Of a DNA stretch of 64,000 nt, positions 1 through 11,095 are shown piece after piece (position 1 is the stretch's first letter; the number at the start of each line of letters is the position of its first letter). Source of the stretch: Microstegium vimineum (taxonomy: Eukaryota > Streptophyta > Magnoliopsida > Poales > Poaceae); the NCBI GenBank assembly GCA_022036555.1, contig CM039137.1, positions 21,247,234 to 21,311,233 of the forward strand. The letters are read 5' to 3'. The notes under the pieces are model-generated. The model had not been told where the DNA came from. It ran no database searches and worked only from the letters and a program-made list of their open reading frames with translations. The position numbers and the translations under genes are program-made.

Positions 1-2335
1 CATACTCTACTGTAGTTCGTTGCCTGCGCGCGTACGCACCCGGAATGGCGCCCGTGCATATGCAGCTAGCTAGCCTGACCCAGCCGGGATGAACCAACCA
101 CCGAAGCGATCAATCATGCAAGTTCTGTTGCTCCGGCCTGTGCGACTAGATACAGAGAGAGGAGTTAGCTGAAACTGATGAAAGGCGTCTGCCTCGGATG
201 CCCAATCCAGTCCAACTGTACGTCTCCCACCCGTCACCACGAACGGAGCTTAACTACCATGCAATGCAATGCAACGCAACAGCTGCTGCCGGAGGGCCGG
301 TGAGGGTGATGACTGACTGTACACGCCCTTTTGCTATTGGATCTTTGTTCCCTCCATATCTGCACACCACACCACAGACCTCATGCTGCTGCGTCTGCGT
401 GCGGTAGTAGTAGTGAAACTCATCGCCATTCACCAACTTGAGGTTTCACGAGGTAACAACAGAGAAGGTGAGAGCAGAGCTGCCACTTGCTGTGGAAGCT
501 GGGGTGCTACAGCAGCGCTCTATGCTATGCATGCCCCTGCCCTGCTGGCTGCTGCTGTTGCCGAGATCGTGTCTGTCGGACCACAAAACGCAAAGGGCCC
601 GGCACCTCTCACATGCAGGCCCGACGCGGTCTGACGAAGACGTGAACAGCATCGCATCGCATGGCTGTCTGAAAGATTCTCGACTGTGCGAGCGAGCATG
701 CAGTTGCATCCATCATCGTATGCTACGAACCTGTCCGTTTAGCCGGCCCAAGCATGCCGAGTTGCCGACGGCGCCTACTAGCTCGGGCAGTGCAGCACGC
801 CGCGGCCAACGCGCCTCGCTACCCAAGGCGGCCGCGCGCGCGCGCGGGCTTGAAGTTGAAGGCGAGCCAGTGCTGTGAGGTTACTATCGGGTGTGGTGTG
901 GTCGTCCAGGCTTTAATTTTGGCGCAGCGAGGCAGGCAAAGGCAAAGCACGTCAGTACGAGCTCGGTTCGCGGCGCCGGCCGGGCAGGGGCAGGGGCAGG
1001 GCAGGCGCCCGGCAGGGATGCGGGATGCCTGCTGCGGCGGCCGGTGTGGTGTGGCCGCCTTGGCCGCACCAAGCAAGTCCGGTCGCTTTCGGCCTAGCCG
1101 ATGATTCCAATCCGTACGGGCTCGTGTCAGCCGGAGTGGAGTACTCGTAGCATCTTTTTCTTTGGAGCGTAGAGGATCGTGTTCGTGTCAGCTCTCTTCT
1201 GAGCTCTCTGACCATCTTCGGCCTCGGCGCCATGGAATTCCGTGTCGGCCTTGTCAATCCTTTTGCTTTCGGCTTGGGTCCCACATGGGTACCCCGGAGG
1301 CCCGGAAGGACGGGCTTCGTTCGGTAGCGGTCTTCTTCAAGCCCGATAGTTTTGTTCATGGGCCCTACTACTTGCTACAAGGTAGTACTATCCAGACAGT
1401 ATGGACCTAATTCGCGCCAGAAATTTCTTGCTCTAGGCCCAGCTCAAGCACGACTGCTAGTCACGTGTCGCCTATGCGGCGGGACTGCGATTGCGACATA
1501 CGACTTTTCATTCACGTTGCTGCGAAAAATAAAATGGGTCGCCCTCCTCCTTTTCGTCCTGCTTAATTACTTTCCTACGAGACCACAATTTCTCTGAAGC
1601 CCACGCAAGCAGCATCAGGAAGATTCGATCCATCAGCAGGTTTTATTTTATTTTTTATTTTTTCCCTTTCTCTCATTTCTAAATTATAATCCTTCTCGTC
1701 AGTCATAGACTCATAGTTATGGTACTTTATCATTTTATTACTTGTTTTCCTAGTGCCCCCCCCCCCCCCCACTCCATTCTAATTGTTCATTGAACATAGT
1801 TTTTGTTTCTATCTATTTAACAAGAGTGAATAGTTTCTCCGTAAGTGGTTCTGTTTTTTATTTCACAATTGATACCGTACATATTTGTCTATTATATTTT
1901 GTCTATACAAAATCATGAATGAATGCTCTGACAATTAAAATATTTCTTTGACAAACCATTTTTATTTTTGTTTCTTTATTAATTTTCACTTTCCATATTT
2001 TTTCTGTAATTTTACTGCCATTAGCATTTTTTTGTTGTGGCTGTAACGAAATGTATTTGAATTCAACTATTTTCTCCTAAAAAAGGGATATGTGAAAATC
2101 TAGCCTAGAACAATGTTCACGTGATGCTATAAGAACATTTTTACTGTGAAGCTATACTATTTTTTTTCCGAAATATGTCATCCTTTTCTTGTGAAAGTTA
2201 GAGCAATTTCCTTTTGACCATGGAAAAATTATTTTGTTCAATGAAATAGGGTTGTAGCTTCGTGAGAAATAATGTTATGTTTAAATTTCAACTAAAAAAA
2301 TGCTCAAATGAGATGTGTCGAATAATGATTATATA
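1..2335. other. Gene-free left flank
   Basis: No open frame here resembles a known protein and I see no promoter-exon structure I would defend. The first 1.5 kb is fairly GC-rich, with a (GC)n stretch near 832-846, and becomes AT-rich after about 1600. A run of 15 C at 1756-1770 is the most notable local feature. Short frames between 198 and 1600 overlap one another on both strands, lack domain signatures and are probably chance frames in GC-rich DNA. Confidence 0.6.
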
Positions 2336-2560
2336 CTCACTCTGTCCCAAATTATGTGTCGTTTCCGGTTTCTATGCCATAAGTTTGAGTCAATTTATAG
2401 AAAATACGGGCAACATTTGTATTCTCTAAATAATTTATTAAAAAATAGATTCAAAGATCTTTCGAATGATACTAATTATTTACTATAAATATTAAAATTT
2501 TAATATTTTATTAAAGTTATTTCTCAAAAAACAAAAACGACATATATTTTAGGACGGAGA
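2336..2560. mobile_element. Stowaway-like MITE
   Basis: The left end CTCACTCTGTCCCAAATTAT and the right end, which reads inward on the other strand as TCTCCGTCCTAAAATATATG, match the grass Stowaway (Tc1/mariner-type) terminal pattern CTCCCTCYGTCCC. TA dinucleotides flank the element at 2334-2335 and 2561-2562. The interior is AT-rich and non-coding. The right terminus has lost a few bases relative to the usual pattern, so the boundary may be off by a few bases. It is non-autonomous and would have been moved by a mariner-type transposase encoded elsewhere. Confidence 0.72.
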
Positions 2561-4121
2561 TACACAACGACGATCAGAACTTAATTTGGATGTATGGTTT
2601 GGAAACTATAGTTTTGTACTTTGCTAGAGAGGCCGGAACCTTATTTAAATAATGCCTTCATGTCTTCTTCAAATTAAAAAAAATCCTCTCGCAAAAAAAT
2701 ATGAGAAACCTGTTTAGTCAGGTATTTTCTCTCCGTTCGTCAACCATTTTGCACGCGTGGATGGAACGGATGGGCCTTGTCGTTTTTTCCCCCCGCTTCT
2801 TTTTATTGAACCTGCATTGCATTATGGCGTCAGTTTAATCCTAAGGCCCAGCAGGAAGGATGTGGGCTAAGGCCCATCTAAATTCTGGGCCACACGCTAC
2901 AGCTGCGATACAGTACGTGCTCACCTGCAGGTACATTCAGGAGCAGAGAAGTAGCCATCAGCCAACAGCGGTTCACTTGTGTCACCATCCAAACAACCGC
3001 GAAAAAGAAAATCTATCTATGGAACCCGCATTGCGAGTTGGTCACACTAGCATCGCTTTCCTGCTGTTTATTAAACGTCACATCCTCCTCCTGCTGCTGC
3101 TATAAAATGCTACTATGCTCTAGCAGCTATTGATCCTTTTGAATTTCAGGCTCGGAGTATTCGTATAGGCATGCATGGCAGACAAGGGGTGATTTCTTTT
3201 GATTTTACGGGTGTCTGTTGGAGATTAGGTTGGGTCTAGCTTTTAATTTGGTAGCCTGTGTATCTAGGATGTAGCGCCGCAATGCAATGCAGGTTGACGA
3301 CTCTGATGATCATCAGGCGTTGCGGGGTCCTGTCAGAGAGCAGAGCACCCACCGCTGATTCATCAGTCGTCGAGATCCACACGAATTTTAATCTGTGTTA
3401 GCTACGTAGGTGCAGTGCATGCCTAGAGCTAGCAAGTGGATTAGTAAGATTCCTAAAGAAGATTATCATCTGCTCCTCTCAGCGTCCAGCTGCTTCTTTT
3501 GGCAAGAGAGAGCCATGCGTGTCGGGATATTCTAAGCAGCGTGGTGACGCAGCATCATGACGAAAAAGAGGGGCGATATGATCTGAGCCAGTAATATGCA
3601 GCTAGCGCAAGGTTTTGATCTGCTCCAACCACCGCTGCACTGCACTGCACCCCCTGCTGGGAAAAAGGCGTCGCGCGGTGCGGTCGTTGCCGGCGGCCGG
3701 TCAGCAGCCAAAACCACACCCCGGCCTGAAATGAAGCAGGCAGAGGCAGGCAAGATGGAGCCATCGAATCCTGCTGCCCAGATCGGCGCACGTCCGCATG
3801 CATGTTTTACGTACAGCGACGTCGACCCACCGAGCTAGACGCGCGTGGGCCTCCTAAGTCCTAATTCCATTTCATTCCATGGAGCCCTATTAGCTAGCTG
3901 CCCACACGATAACTGAACTTTTCCTGTGAGAACGACCTGCAATGCAGGCAAAAGTTTTTTTTTTACTAGTGTTGTTTATGGAGGCCTGAATCTGTATGCA
4001 GGCCTGCATCATATCGCAACACTAGCTAGCTAGTAGCAGGCGAATGAAGTCGCGAAGGTGCAGGTGGAAGTGGAACAGCGGTATTTTGCCTTGTTGCTGC
4101 AACGCCTATTTGCTGCAGTTA
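2561..4121. other. Intergenic stretch without recognised gene
   Basis: Mixed-composition DNA with many CTAGC and GCATGC words, common in grass intergenic sequence. The open frames at 2860-3105 and 3532-3838 have no recognisable domains and occur on both strands. A T-run lies near 3955-3963. I see nothing else here. Confidence 0.5.
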
Positions 4122-4860
4122 GAGGCTGTTTGGTTCATCACGTTACCTTGCCATGCTGTGTGGCGTCGCCGAACTTTAGCTCTTCAGGCTGTGGATCGCC
4201 ACCATGCAAATGAAGACGAGGCCGAAGGTTAGGCGGTGTATTTGGCCGCCACAGGTTTGACGAGCTTTTGTACTGGAGATAGGTGTGGCAACCGCAATTT
4301 AATTGGGAACCAAACACCAGCCGCACACCAGGTGGCCGCCGCAGTTCATGGCGTGATGGAGTTGGCACGGAACCAAACGCTAGCCATGGTCCTGTGGCTG
4401 CCAGAGCCGTGGCGTGGCGAATAAAGATGAGCATGCAGCCCAAGGCACGATGGCACGACACGAAGCCCGAATTTTTGGCCCGGCCCGAGCACGGCACGGC
4501 ACGGTCCATGAGCCGTGCCTGGGCCGTCACATAGGCACGCCGGCCGGCACGGCTGCAACGGGAGGCCCGGTAGAGGCCCGCTAACAGGGGAGCTCATATA
4601 GAATTGCTCTGTAAAATATACTGAATTCTGCATTAAACAAGGGGTTTTCCATAAAATAGGCTTCGAGCCGGCCCGTTCTTGGTTCGGGTCTCGTGCTTTT
4701 CGGGCCGACCCGGCCCAAAAAACAGCCCACGGGCCGTGCCTGAGTCTGCAAGCAGGCACGGTGGACCGGGGAGACATGGCCTGCGGGCCCGCGGGCCTCA
4801 CCGGGCCTGGGCCGTTGCACATATTTAGTGGCGAACAACGGCTGCCAACCAAATACCCTC
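4122..4860. mobile_element. PIF/Tourist-like MITE, split by a hAT MITE
   Basis: The left end GAGGCTGTTTGGTT and the right end, read inward as GAGGGTATTTGGTT, form an imperfect terminal inverted repeat of the grass Tourist type. Internal inverted pieces (AACCAAAC at about 4307 and 4371) also look like former terminal-repeat copies. The flanking trinucleotides are TTA on the left and TTC on the right, so the expected 3-bp duplication is only approximate. Removing the inner element at 4422-4827 and one copy of its duplication leaves roughly 325 bp, a normal MITE length. Family assignment is tentative. Confidence 0.5.
4422..4827. mobile_element. hAT-type MITE with 8-bp target duplication
   Basis: GTGGCGAA lies directly outside both ends (4414-4421 and 4828-4835), the 8-bp duplication expected of hAT transposons. 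The ends form an imperfect inverted repeat, TAAAGATGAGCA on the left and TAAATATGTGCA reading inward from the right. The body is unusually GC-rich with repeated GGCACGGCACGG and GGGCCGTGCCTG words that fold back on each other. It has no coding capacity. It sits inside the PIF-like MITE 4122-4860 and is therefore the younger of the two. Confidence 0.82.
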
Positions 4861-5614
4861 TTCGTGATGGAAACACCTACTACTAGTAAGTAGCTTAGGT
4901 TTTCCCCGGCCGGGCTCACTAGAGACTGTAGACCATGTGCATACGCGTCTCTTTCTCGATCTCTGGATGATCCTGGTTCTGAAAGCTGCTGGACGTACGT
5001 AGGTAACACGTGGGTAGTTGCTGTTGCTTTCTATCCGTTCCCATCCCATGCCTCCATTTCCACTATAGCCAGGCACTAACCATTCCTATATTTCAATAAT
5101 CCATCTTTACATGCATTGGCTGCAGTCCTGCTACTTCACCTTTGACGAAAGATTATAGATCGTCCAATGAATCGATTGTTGACTTGCTGCAAGCGTACTG
5201 TATCATCAGCAGATGCAGCGCGTGCAATGGGAACATCCTGACACTACACAGGTTCAGGTTCAGCTTCCGAGAGCTAGCTAGCGCGTGCAGGTTGATGCTT
5301 GAGCCTCACGAACGCGCGCACCGATCGATATGGACCGGTTGGCTGGCATCTCGCTCCGTCCATTGTCAATTGCATGCCACGCGCTGCGTCGATCGGTCGA
5401 GCCAACGACACGAGTGCACGCACAGGTTCGTTGTAGCAGCACGTGGGAGAATAGCATCGGTTCAGTAACCGATGCTGTAGCTGCTGCTCTGTCTGACGAT
5501 GCGCTCAACGCTAGCTCATTGGTCTCAGCGCGGTAGGGATGCGTGGGCACCTACTCTACCTTCTAGGAGTAGGAGTATTTGGCACGACGGGTAGTCTTTC
5601 GAAGGCAGTTCCAA
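4861..5614. other. Intergenic stretch without recognised gene
   Basis: Frames at 5142-5468 (+) and 5278-5550 (-) overlap antiparallel and match nothing I recognise. I see no transposon ends or RNA genes in this stretch. Confidence 0.45.
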
Positions 5615-6066
5615 GGGTTTCCCAAACCTAACGGTAACCGCGGTTACCGACCGGTTACCGGCAAACCGTCCGGGACCGGTTCGGTTTCGGTACCGGTTTG
5701 AATTCAAATTTCAAATTTATTTTTTTCAAACTTGTACGCGTCAAAATAAATAGCAAACAAATTCCAATTTAAAAAAGAATTGCACCATTCGACTCTATAA
5801 ATCATGAACTATTTTTAGGAATTTTTTTAGCATTTTCGATTTTTTTTTCAAATTTGAAATTTGGTTTGGGGCTGTTTGGGGCGGTAACCGCCCAAACCGG
5901 ACGGTAACCGGCCCTAACCGACCGGTTACCGGTCCCAAACCGTTTGAACTACGCCGTTTGAATTCAAAATGCAAACCGTTCAGTTTGGGACCGGTTTAGG
6001 CAGCCGTTGATAACCGGCAAACCGTCGGCGAGCGGTTCCCGGCCACCGATCGGTAAGGAAAACCCT
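5615..6066. mobile_element. hAT-type GGTTACCGG MITE, short copy
   Basis: First of three related copies in the window (others 56552-57158 and 60472-61050). The ends read GGGTTTCCC and AAAACCCT. The flanking 8 bases are AGTTCCAA and GGTTCCAA, a hAT-like duplication with one mismatch. Arms of repeated GGTAACCGG/CCGGTTACC words flank an AT-rich centre. Unlike the other two, this copy keeps only one of the two central arms containing AAATAAATAGCAAAC, so it is about 130-150 bp shorter. Non-coding. Confidence 0.78.
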
Positions 6067-6104
6067 GGTTCCAACGTTCCACTTCCAACGAGCAGCGACG
6101 ACTA

Positions 6105-6341
6105 CTCCATGTGTCCAAAAAAAGAAGCAGTTTTTATTTTTCAAGGACCAATTATATATAAAATGATATTGATACTTATAATAATAAATAATTAGTATTA
6201 TTAGATAGATTTTAAAATATATTTTATAATAAACTTATTTGAAGATAGAATTATTGTACGTATTTTTTATAAACCTAGTTAAAATTTAAGAATGTTTGAT
6301 TAGCACGTATCAGTAACAACTTTTATGGTGGGACGAAAGAG
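6105..6341. mobile_element. Stowaway-like MITE
   Basis: The left end CTCCATGTGTCCAAAAAAAG and the right end, read inward as CTCTTTCGTCCCACCATAAA, are imperfect inverted repeats of Stowaway type with TA at 6103-6104 and 6342-6343. The interior is about 80 percent A+T and has no coding sequence. It begins only 38 bases after the hAT MITE ending at 6066. Confidence 0.65.
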
Positions 6342-9300
6342 TAGCCAGTACGGAGGAGCTAGGTGTGGGTATGGCAATGCAGATGTAGGCATGCGCGTAG
6401 GGACTAGGGACGGCGACTAGGGAGGCCTTGAGACAACTCTATTGGTAGCTACGCATTTTCACGTCTGCACGGATGCCATACGTACTGTAGATGTAATACA
6501 GTGATATGTAAAACTCTTTGTGTATTCTGGATCTATATACACGGTTGGTGCCATAATTGCTAGTGCAGAGTATCCAAAGAAAAGAGCTAGCTGGTGGACT
6601 ATTTTTTTAGTTAAGTCTTCAACTAAGCTAATTTTTAACCCAACCATCATGTTCGGCAACTCCTCAGCTCCAGCAAGTCGCCTCTTCCTAAGCTATTACA
6701 AGCCCTGCTACTTTTCTTTCTTGTTCATTTTGTGCGCTTGCAGCATTACTTGTCCCATGGGGGATGACCCTGTCCGCCAAATGTGAGGGGACAATCTCGC
6801 CCCCAGATTCCCTGGTACATTCCTACTTGGGATGTTCCTGATATACTTGTCCTCAACCAAAAATCTAGAAAATGGGTCATCCCATCCCCATCATTACACC
6901 TCATTCATGCATCCAAACTCTACCTAAAAGTATAAAACCAAATGTAAAATGGATTGTCATCAAGATGATACTCTATCTAGGGTTCTAGGCTAGTGTCAAG
7001 AGAGGTAGCATAACATATTATAGTTTCCTAAATTACATTTTCATCAGACCACAATACTCTGTATTAGTTAAAATTGTAAAGCTAATTATCAAACCAACCT
7101 GAACTGATGTAAGCTAATATTTAGCCCAACTAGCAACTAGCACGGGCTCATCAACATAGGTTTTCTTTCCACGTCATATTATATATTCTTGTCCTAAGTT
7201 AAATATTCCCAATTTTGGCCATCAATTTTGAGAAAAAAGTCATACAATTTTACAACATATATCTCCTATAGTGAATTTGAAAACATATACATTTCTAAAG
7301 AAAAATGATGGTAAAAAATAGGGACGTTTGATTGAAGAATAAGACAGGTAAAAAATAGAAAGAACACAGAACAACTAAACCGCCCGATGGTACTGTGGTA
7401 GATAAATAACGACACTGTTTTGTAAATTAATTCTACTATACTACTAGTATGATACATGGTGTGTGCGGTGCCACCGTTGTTGGCAATAATGAATGGTCCC
7501 TTATTAGCTTCATCTACACTACTTGTCGGAGGCGGCGAATAAGTGCAGTATTATTCTGGTTATTAATCACACATATGGCAGCGCGTGCATGTAGGAGTAT
7601 AGTATCCTAGGACGACGACGACTACTACTACTAGGATAGTAGATCGGTACGCATGTGTGTGCGGACCCCGTGGCAGCCGCAGGAACAAATCATCAAGCCG
7701 CAACCCCGCAAGTGGTTCCGTAACAAATGGACCACCTACACACTCTTTGTCTCCGTCCATTACTGAATGCAACGACCGGCTGTGTTGCAGTATTGAGCTT
7801 TTTTTAGCTACTACCTCCTTCTGAATTATAACTTTCATTCTAAATTATAAGTCGTTTTTAACTGTTTTTATGTCGTCTCTCTTCTCTACTGTGTTTTACA
7901 TATTGTGTGGTTCTCCATGCTGCTGCTCCGGAGTTGCTGAGCCTTACACTACCACGGCGGCAAGCGAGGGCAGCATCTAAACACGCCATCAGTGTCCATC
8001 CGGCCTCGCCTCTAGCTGCCTAGCTACAGCTAGACTTCACACAGACTTCCGACCCAGCGTGAACGAAGGCGTGCAAGCTCAGCAGGAAGGCCCCATGCAA
8101 TGCAAGTTGGAGCTCGAATCAAAGCATCTTGCACCCCCGATCGGAAGGAGTTGTCCCTGTCGTGCTCACGTCGGTGAATTGAGAATCAGAGGCCTCTAGC
8201 TAGATTGGGGATCACGAGATTCAGACAGGGAGTCTAGCTAGCTATACAGCTCGAGATGTCAGAGAGGAAGATGGATCCGAGGCACCAGATCCGCGTAGAG
8301 GCAGCGATCGATGCCGAAGGCTAGCTTCTAGGAGGAGCTGCGGTTGGATTGAGTCCATGCATTGCATGACAGTGGAGATAGTAGTACATGGGAGGCGGAT
8401 GAGCGGGGGCGACACACTATTATCACTCGATGAGTAGAGAGATGGTAGTAGCTTAGCTAGGAGTGATACTTAGCTTGCATGAAAGAATAACCATATTGCA
8501 TCAACAATAGTACAAAAGTTGGCGAGACATAAAAATGTCTCACTGTACATGAACTTCCTGCATGTAAAATCTTCAATTGAGAGTGACTGGGCAGACGATA
8601 ATATATATAACACTGCTTAAATTAGTTGATCTGCCAGGTTAGCATTTCAAGGCCTCCGCTATATATAGCCTTTGGGAAGGCTTGGGGTCAAGGTATCAGC
8701 AGACTGACCAAATGTCACAGTGCGCATGTATCATCGCCGCCATTCTTGTGGGCTACTGCAGTACTACGTTTGTTATCGCTAACTAACGATATACCATATA
8801 TCCATATATGTATACAGGATGTACTCCCTATGCTGCTTCCAGTTTCTGATGCATCGATCTCTCAGTCAGTACAGGTTCACATTCCAATGCAAGAGTGATG
8901 TTTTGATCTGACGAATGAACAGGACAGTCCTCGACCTCCCAATGAAACCAACAGACTGGGGTCAAACATGCTGCCTCCAAAAACCGCGATAAACTTCATC
9001 AACGGCAGAATCAAGATGCAAGCAGTGGGACAGACAGCAGCTAGCAGGCATCAAACCGCGAGAGAAATCTTTGTTCTGCGTGCTGATTGGTCGGTGTGGT
9101 GCGCACACACAAACCCCATGATGCTGTCTGTTCACATGTTGGTAGCTGGGCTGGCCCTGTGGCTGGTCCTGCCTGTAGGATGACACATGCTATTTCAACT
9201 TGGGATTCGTTTTTTCCGCTTACAGAGAAGAAATAACTTGGGATTAGTTTTCTTGCACCACTTGCGTTCGTTCATTTTGCACACACGTAAGTGTATATAG

Positions 9301-9710
9301 CTGATGCGACTTTATATTTATTATTTTATTACAAATCATCCCAGCTGCACGTAAAACGGCAGATTCCACAGCTAGCCAGGGCAAGTGACCTAATATAAGA
9401 GTCTTTAACCGCCAATTAAATGTTGCATGGCCACACTAGTCACGCGTCACCCTGCTACAGTCCCAGCATTATAATGCTGATGCAAATAGTGTTCAACGAA
9501 AGAAAGCACCCAAGATTTTAAACGCTTCTCGGTCATTATTCATTGTCACTGTGAATCACTACTCACCTACTAGCTAGGCATTATTTAAGCACTTTTGGTG
9601 TAGCCATTTTCTCTCCCAGCTACCTGTCTTTGCCCGCGCGGCGTCAACGCGCCCGTGGATTGGTTGTGTTTTATATAGGAGGAAAATACAGATCGGAACA
9701 ACTTTACATA
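6342..9710. other. Gene-free stretch before the gypsy element
   Basis: No convincing gene. A trinucleotide tract GACGACGACG followed by ACTACTACTA lies at 7611-7632. A lone Stowaway-like end (CTACCTCCTTCTGAATTATA) is visible at about 7809-7850 without a matching partner. The open frames at 8626-8898 and 8962-9186 overlap antiparallel and carry no recognisable domain. Confidence 0.5.
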
Positions 9711-9873
9711 TTAACTGTCGGGTACGAAGGTAAGGGGTACCCTAAACCCTTCGATAAATTAACGCTAAGCATAGCAACCATTTTTAAGGCAAGGACCAGC
9801 CCAATACTCGGTAAGATGTGGCCCATCAATCGAGGGCCCCCTCTGCACCAACTACGGCAACAAGCCATGGGCC

Positions 9874-10049
9874 GGCTCCACCTCGACGACGGACGAGGGG
9901 TCGAACGAACGACCCCCGGCTCCCCCTCGACGACGGACGAGGGGTCGAGCGAACGACCCCCGGCTCCACCTCGACGACGGACGAGGGGTCGAGCGAACGA
10001 CCCCCGGCTCCACCTCGACGACGGACGAGGGGTCGAACGAACGACCCCC
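9874..10049 (+). repeat. 44-bp tandem array in the 5' LTR, 4 units
   Basis: Four head-to-tail units starting GGCTCCACCTCGACGACGGA at 9874, 9918, 9962 and 10006, spaced exactly 44 bases. Each contains CGACGACGGACGAGGGGTCG and ACGACCCC. The 3' LTR carries five units (25763-25982), so copy number changed between the two LTRs after or during integration. Position upstream of the TATA box is compatible with an enhancer-like role, which is inference only. Confidence 0.93.
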
Positions 10050-10650
10050 CGACCTCTACCTCGACTTCGACCTCTCCAACCCCGTCGACGTCTCGACTAC
10101 CCCCTCGACCAAGGGTCAAGCAGACGACCCTCGGACGAGGGGCTCGATTAACCCAACTGCTCCGGCATGGGTTAAAGTGAACCCACCTAACGACATGGGC
10201 GCCCGCGTCCGCTGTCAAATCCGCCAACTCCCCGTCCAGTCCCCGATTCCCGTCAACTGTGCCGCCACTGCTGCCACTACGCGAGTACAGACTCCAACAG
10301 TACCCCTCGGAAAGTGAACAGTGCGACCCTCGACGACGACTTCGGGAACGCGACGGAGTCACACAGGGCTCGACCCCCTCCCTCGACCGGGGGGACTCGA
10401 CCCCCTCCTCTTCAACAACTCCGGTACGGAAGACGTCCCGTCCGCCCCGTCCCGCTTCGGCCGTGGGACTCGTGCCCGCCTGCGGACACTGCACGGCGAC
10501 GACTTCTACTGCCGCCACGACCAGGGACGCCTGTAGGACGGAAGGCCATGCCGCGACAGTGCTCAACGCCTCTCCGCCAACACTGTGCCGCGAATACGCC
10601 GCCCATACTACTACTGTTAGGACCCTGTACCCTCGGGTCTCCCCTTGGTC

Positions 10651-10658
10651 TATAAAAG
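10651..10658 (+). promoter_or_regulatory. TATA box of the 5' LTR promoter
   Basis: TATAAAAG within CTTGGTCTATAAAAGGGGGA. The same motif occurs at 26584 in the 3' LTR. About 390 bases of LTR follow it, so transcription would start roughly 30 bases downstream, leaving a short R-U5. This is the only strong TATA motif I see in the LTR on the sense strand. Confidence 0.75.
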
Positions 10659-11040
10659 GGGGACGCTGAGGTAGAGACAGGGGGGGCTTTTCCCGATTTC
10701 TGACGACTTCTGAGGAGGGATCGATCGGCTCCTACTTCATCTAGGACTCTGATCGGACTTTCGCTCTCAGGGACCCTAGTCCACGCTCCACACACACACG
10801 CGCCACTCGATCGACCCCTCGGGTGGCCCGATCCGTGTAACACTGCTTGTACCCCCCTGTACGAGCACACTTTGGGTGCGAGATAATACAAGTCATCCTA
10901 CCCCTGCTGGACGTAGGGCCTTCCTTGCCCGAACCAGGATAAATCTTGTGTCCATCTTGCATCACGTCTGAGAGAGGGAGCACGCGATATACAAATTTAC
11001 TCATTGGTGGTCTTGACCCCCGGGTCATAACATCGACAGT

Positions 11041-11059
11041 TGGCGCGCCAGGTAGGGAG
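11041..11059 (+). other. Primer-binding site of the gypsy element
   Basis: TGGCGCGCCAGGTAGGGAG starts two bases after the LTR ends. A TGG start immediately inside the 5' LTR is the standard position for pairing with a tRNA 3' end. I recall this GCGCGCCAGGTAGGG type from several large grass gypsy families, but I do not assign the tRNA from memory. Confidence 0.8.
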
Positions 11060-11095
11060 ATTCGCGTGTCAATCAACTCCGAACTACTCTCTTAG

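Larger units (their letters stand above)
9716..11038 (+). repeat. 5' LTR of the gypsy element
   Basis: 1323 bp, starting TGTCGGGTACGAAGG and ending CATAACATCGACA. It matches 25605-26969 throughout. Differences I counted by hand: one missing 44-bp repeat unit, two single-base length changes in G and C runs, and about 16 substitutions outside the array. It holds the sense promoter (TATA at 10651). The right border is fixed by the primer-binding site two bases downstream. Confidence 0.95.

Noticed and set aside
198..1597. Several overlapping open frames in the GC-rich left flank
   Set aside because: They occur on both strands over the same bases, have no domain-like sequence or splice structure, and are expected by chance at this GC content.
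1575..1772. Minus-strand frame beginning in the 15-C run
   Set aside because: The glycine run is only the translated homopolymer and the rest is AT-rich flank.
9826..10566. 246-residue minus-strand frame in the 5' LTR, and its 352-residue counterpart at 25741-26799
   Set aside because: It is produced by the 44-bp tandem array and GC-rich LTR sequence. Both LTRs show it, and it has no domain.
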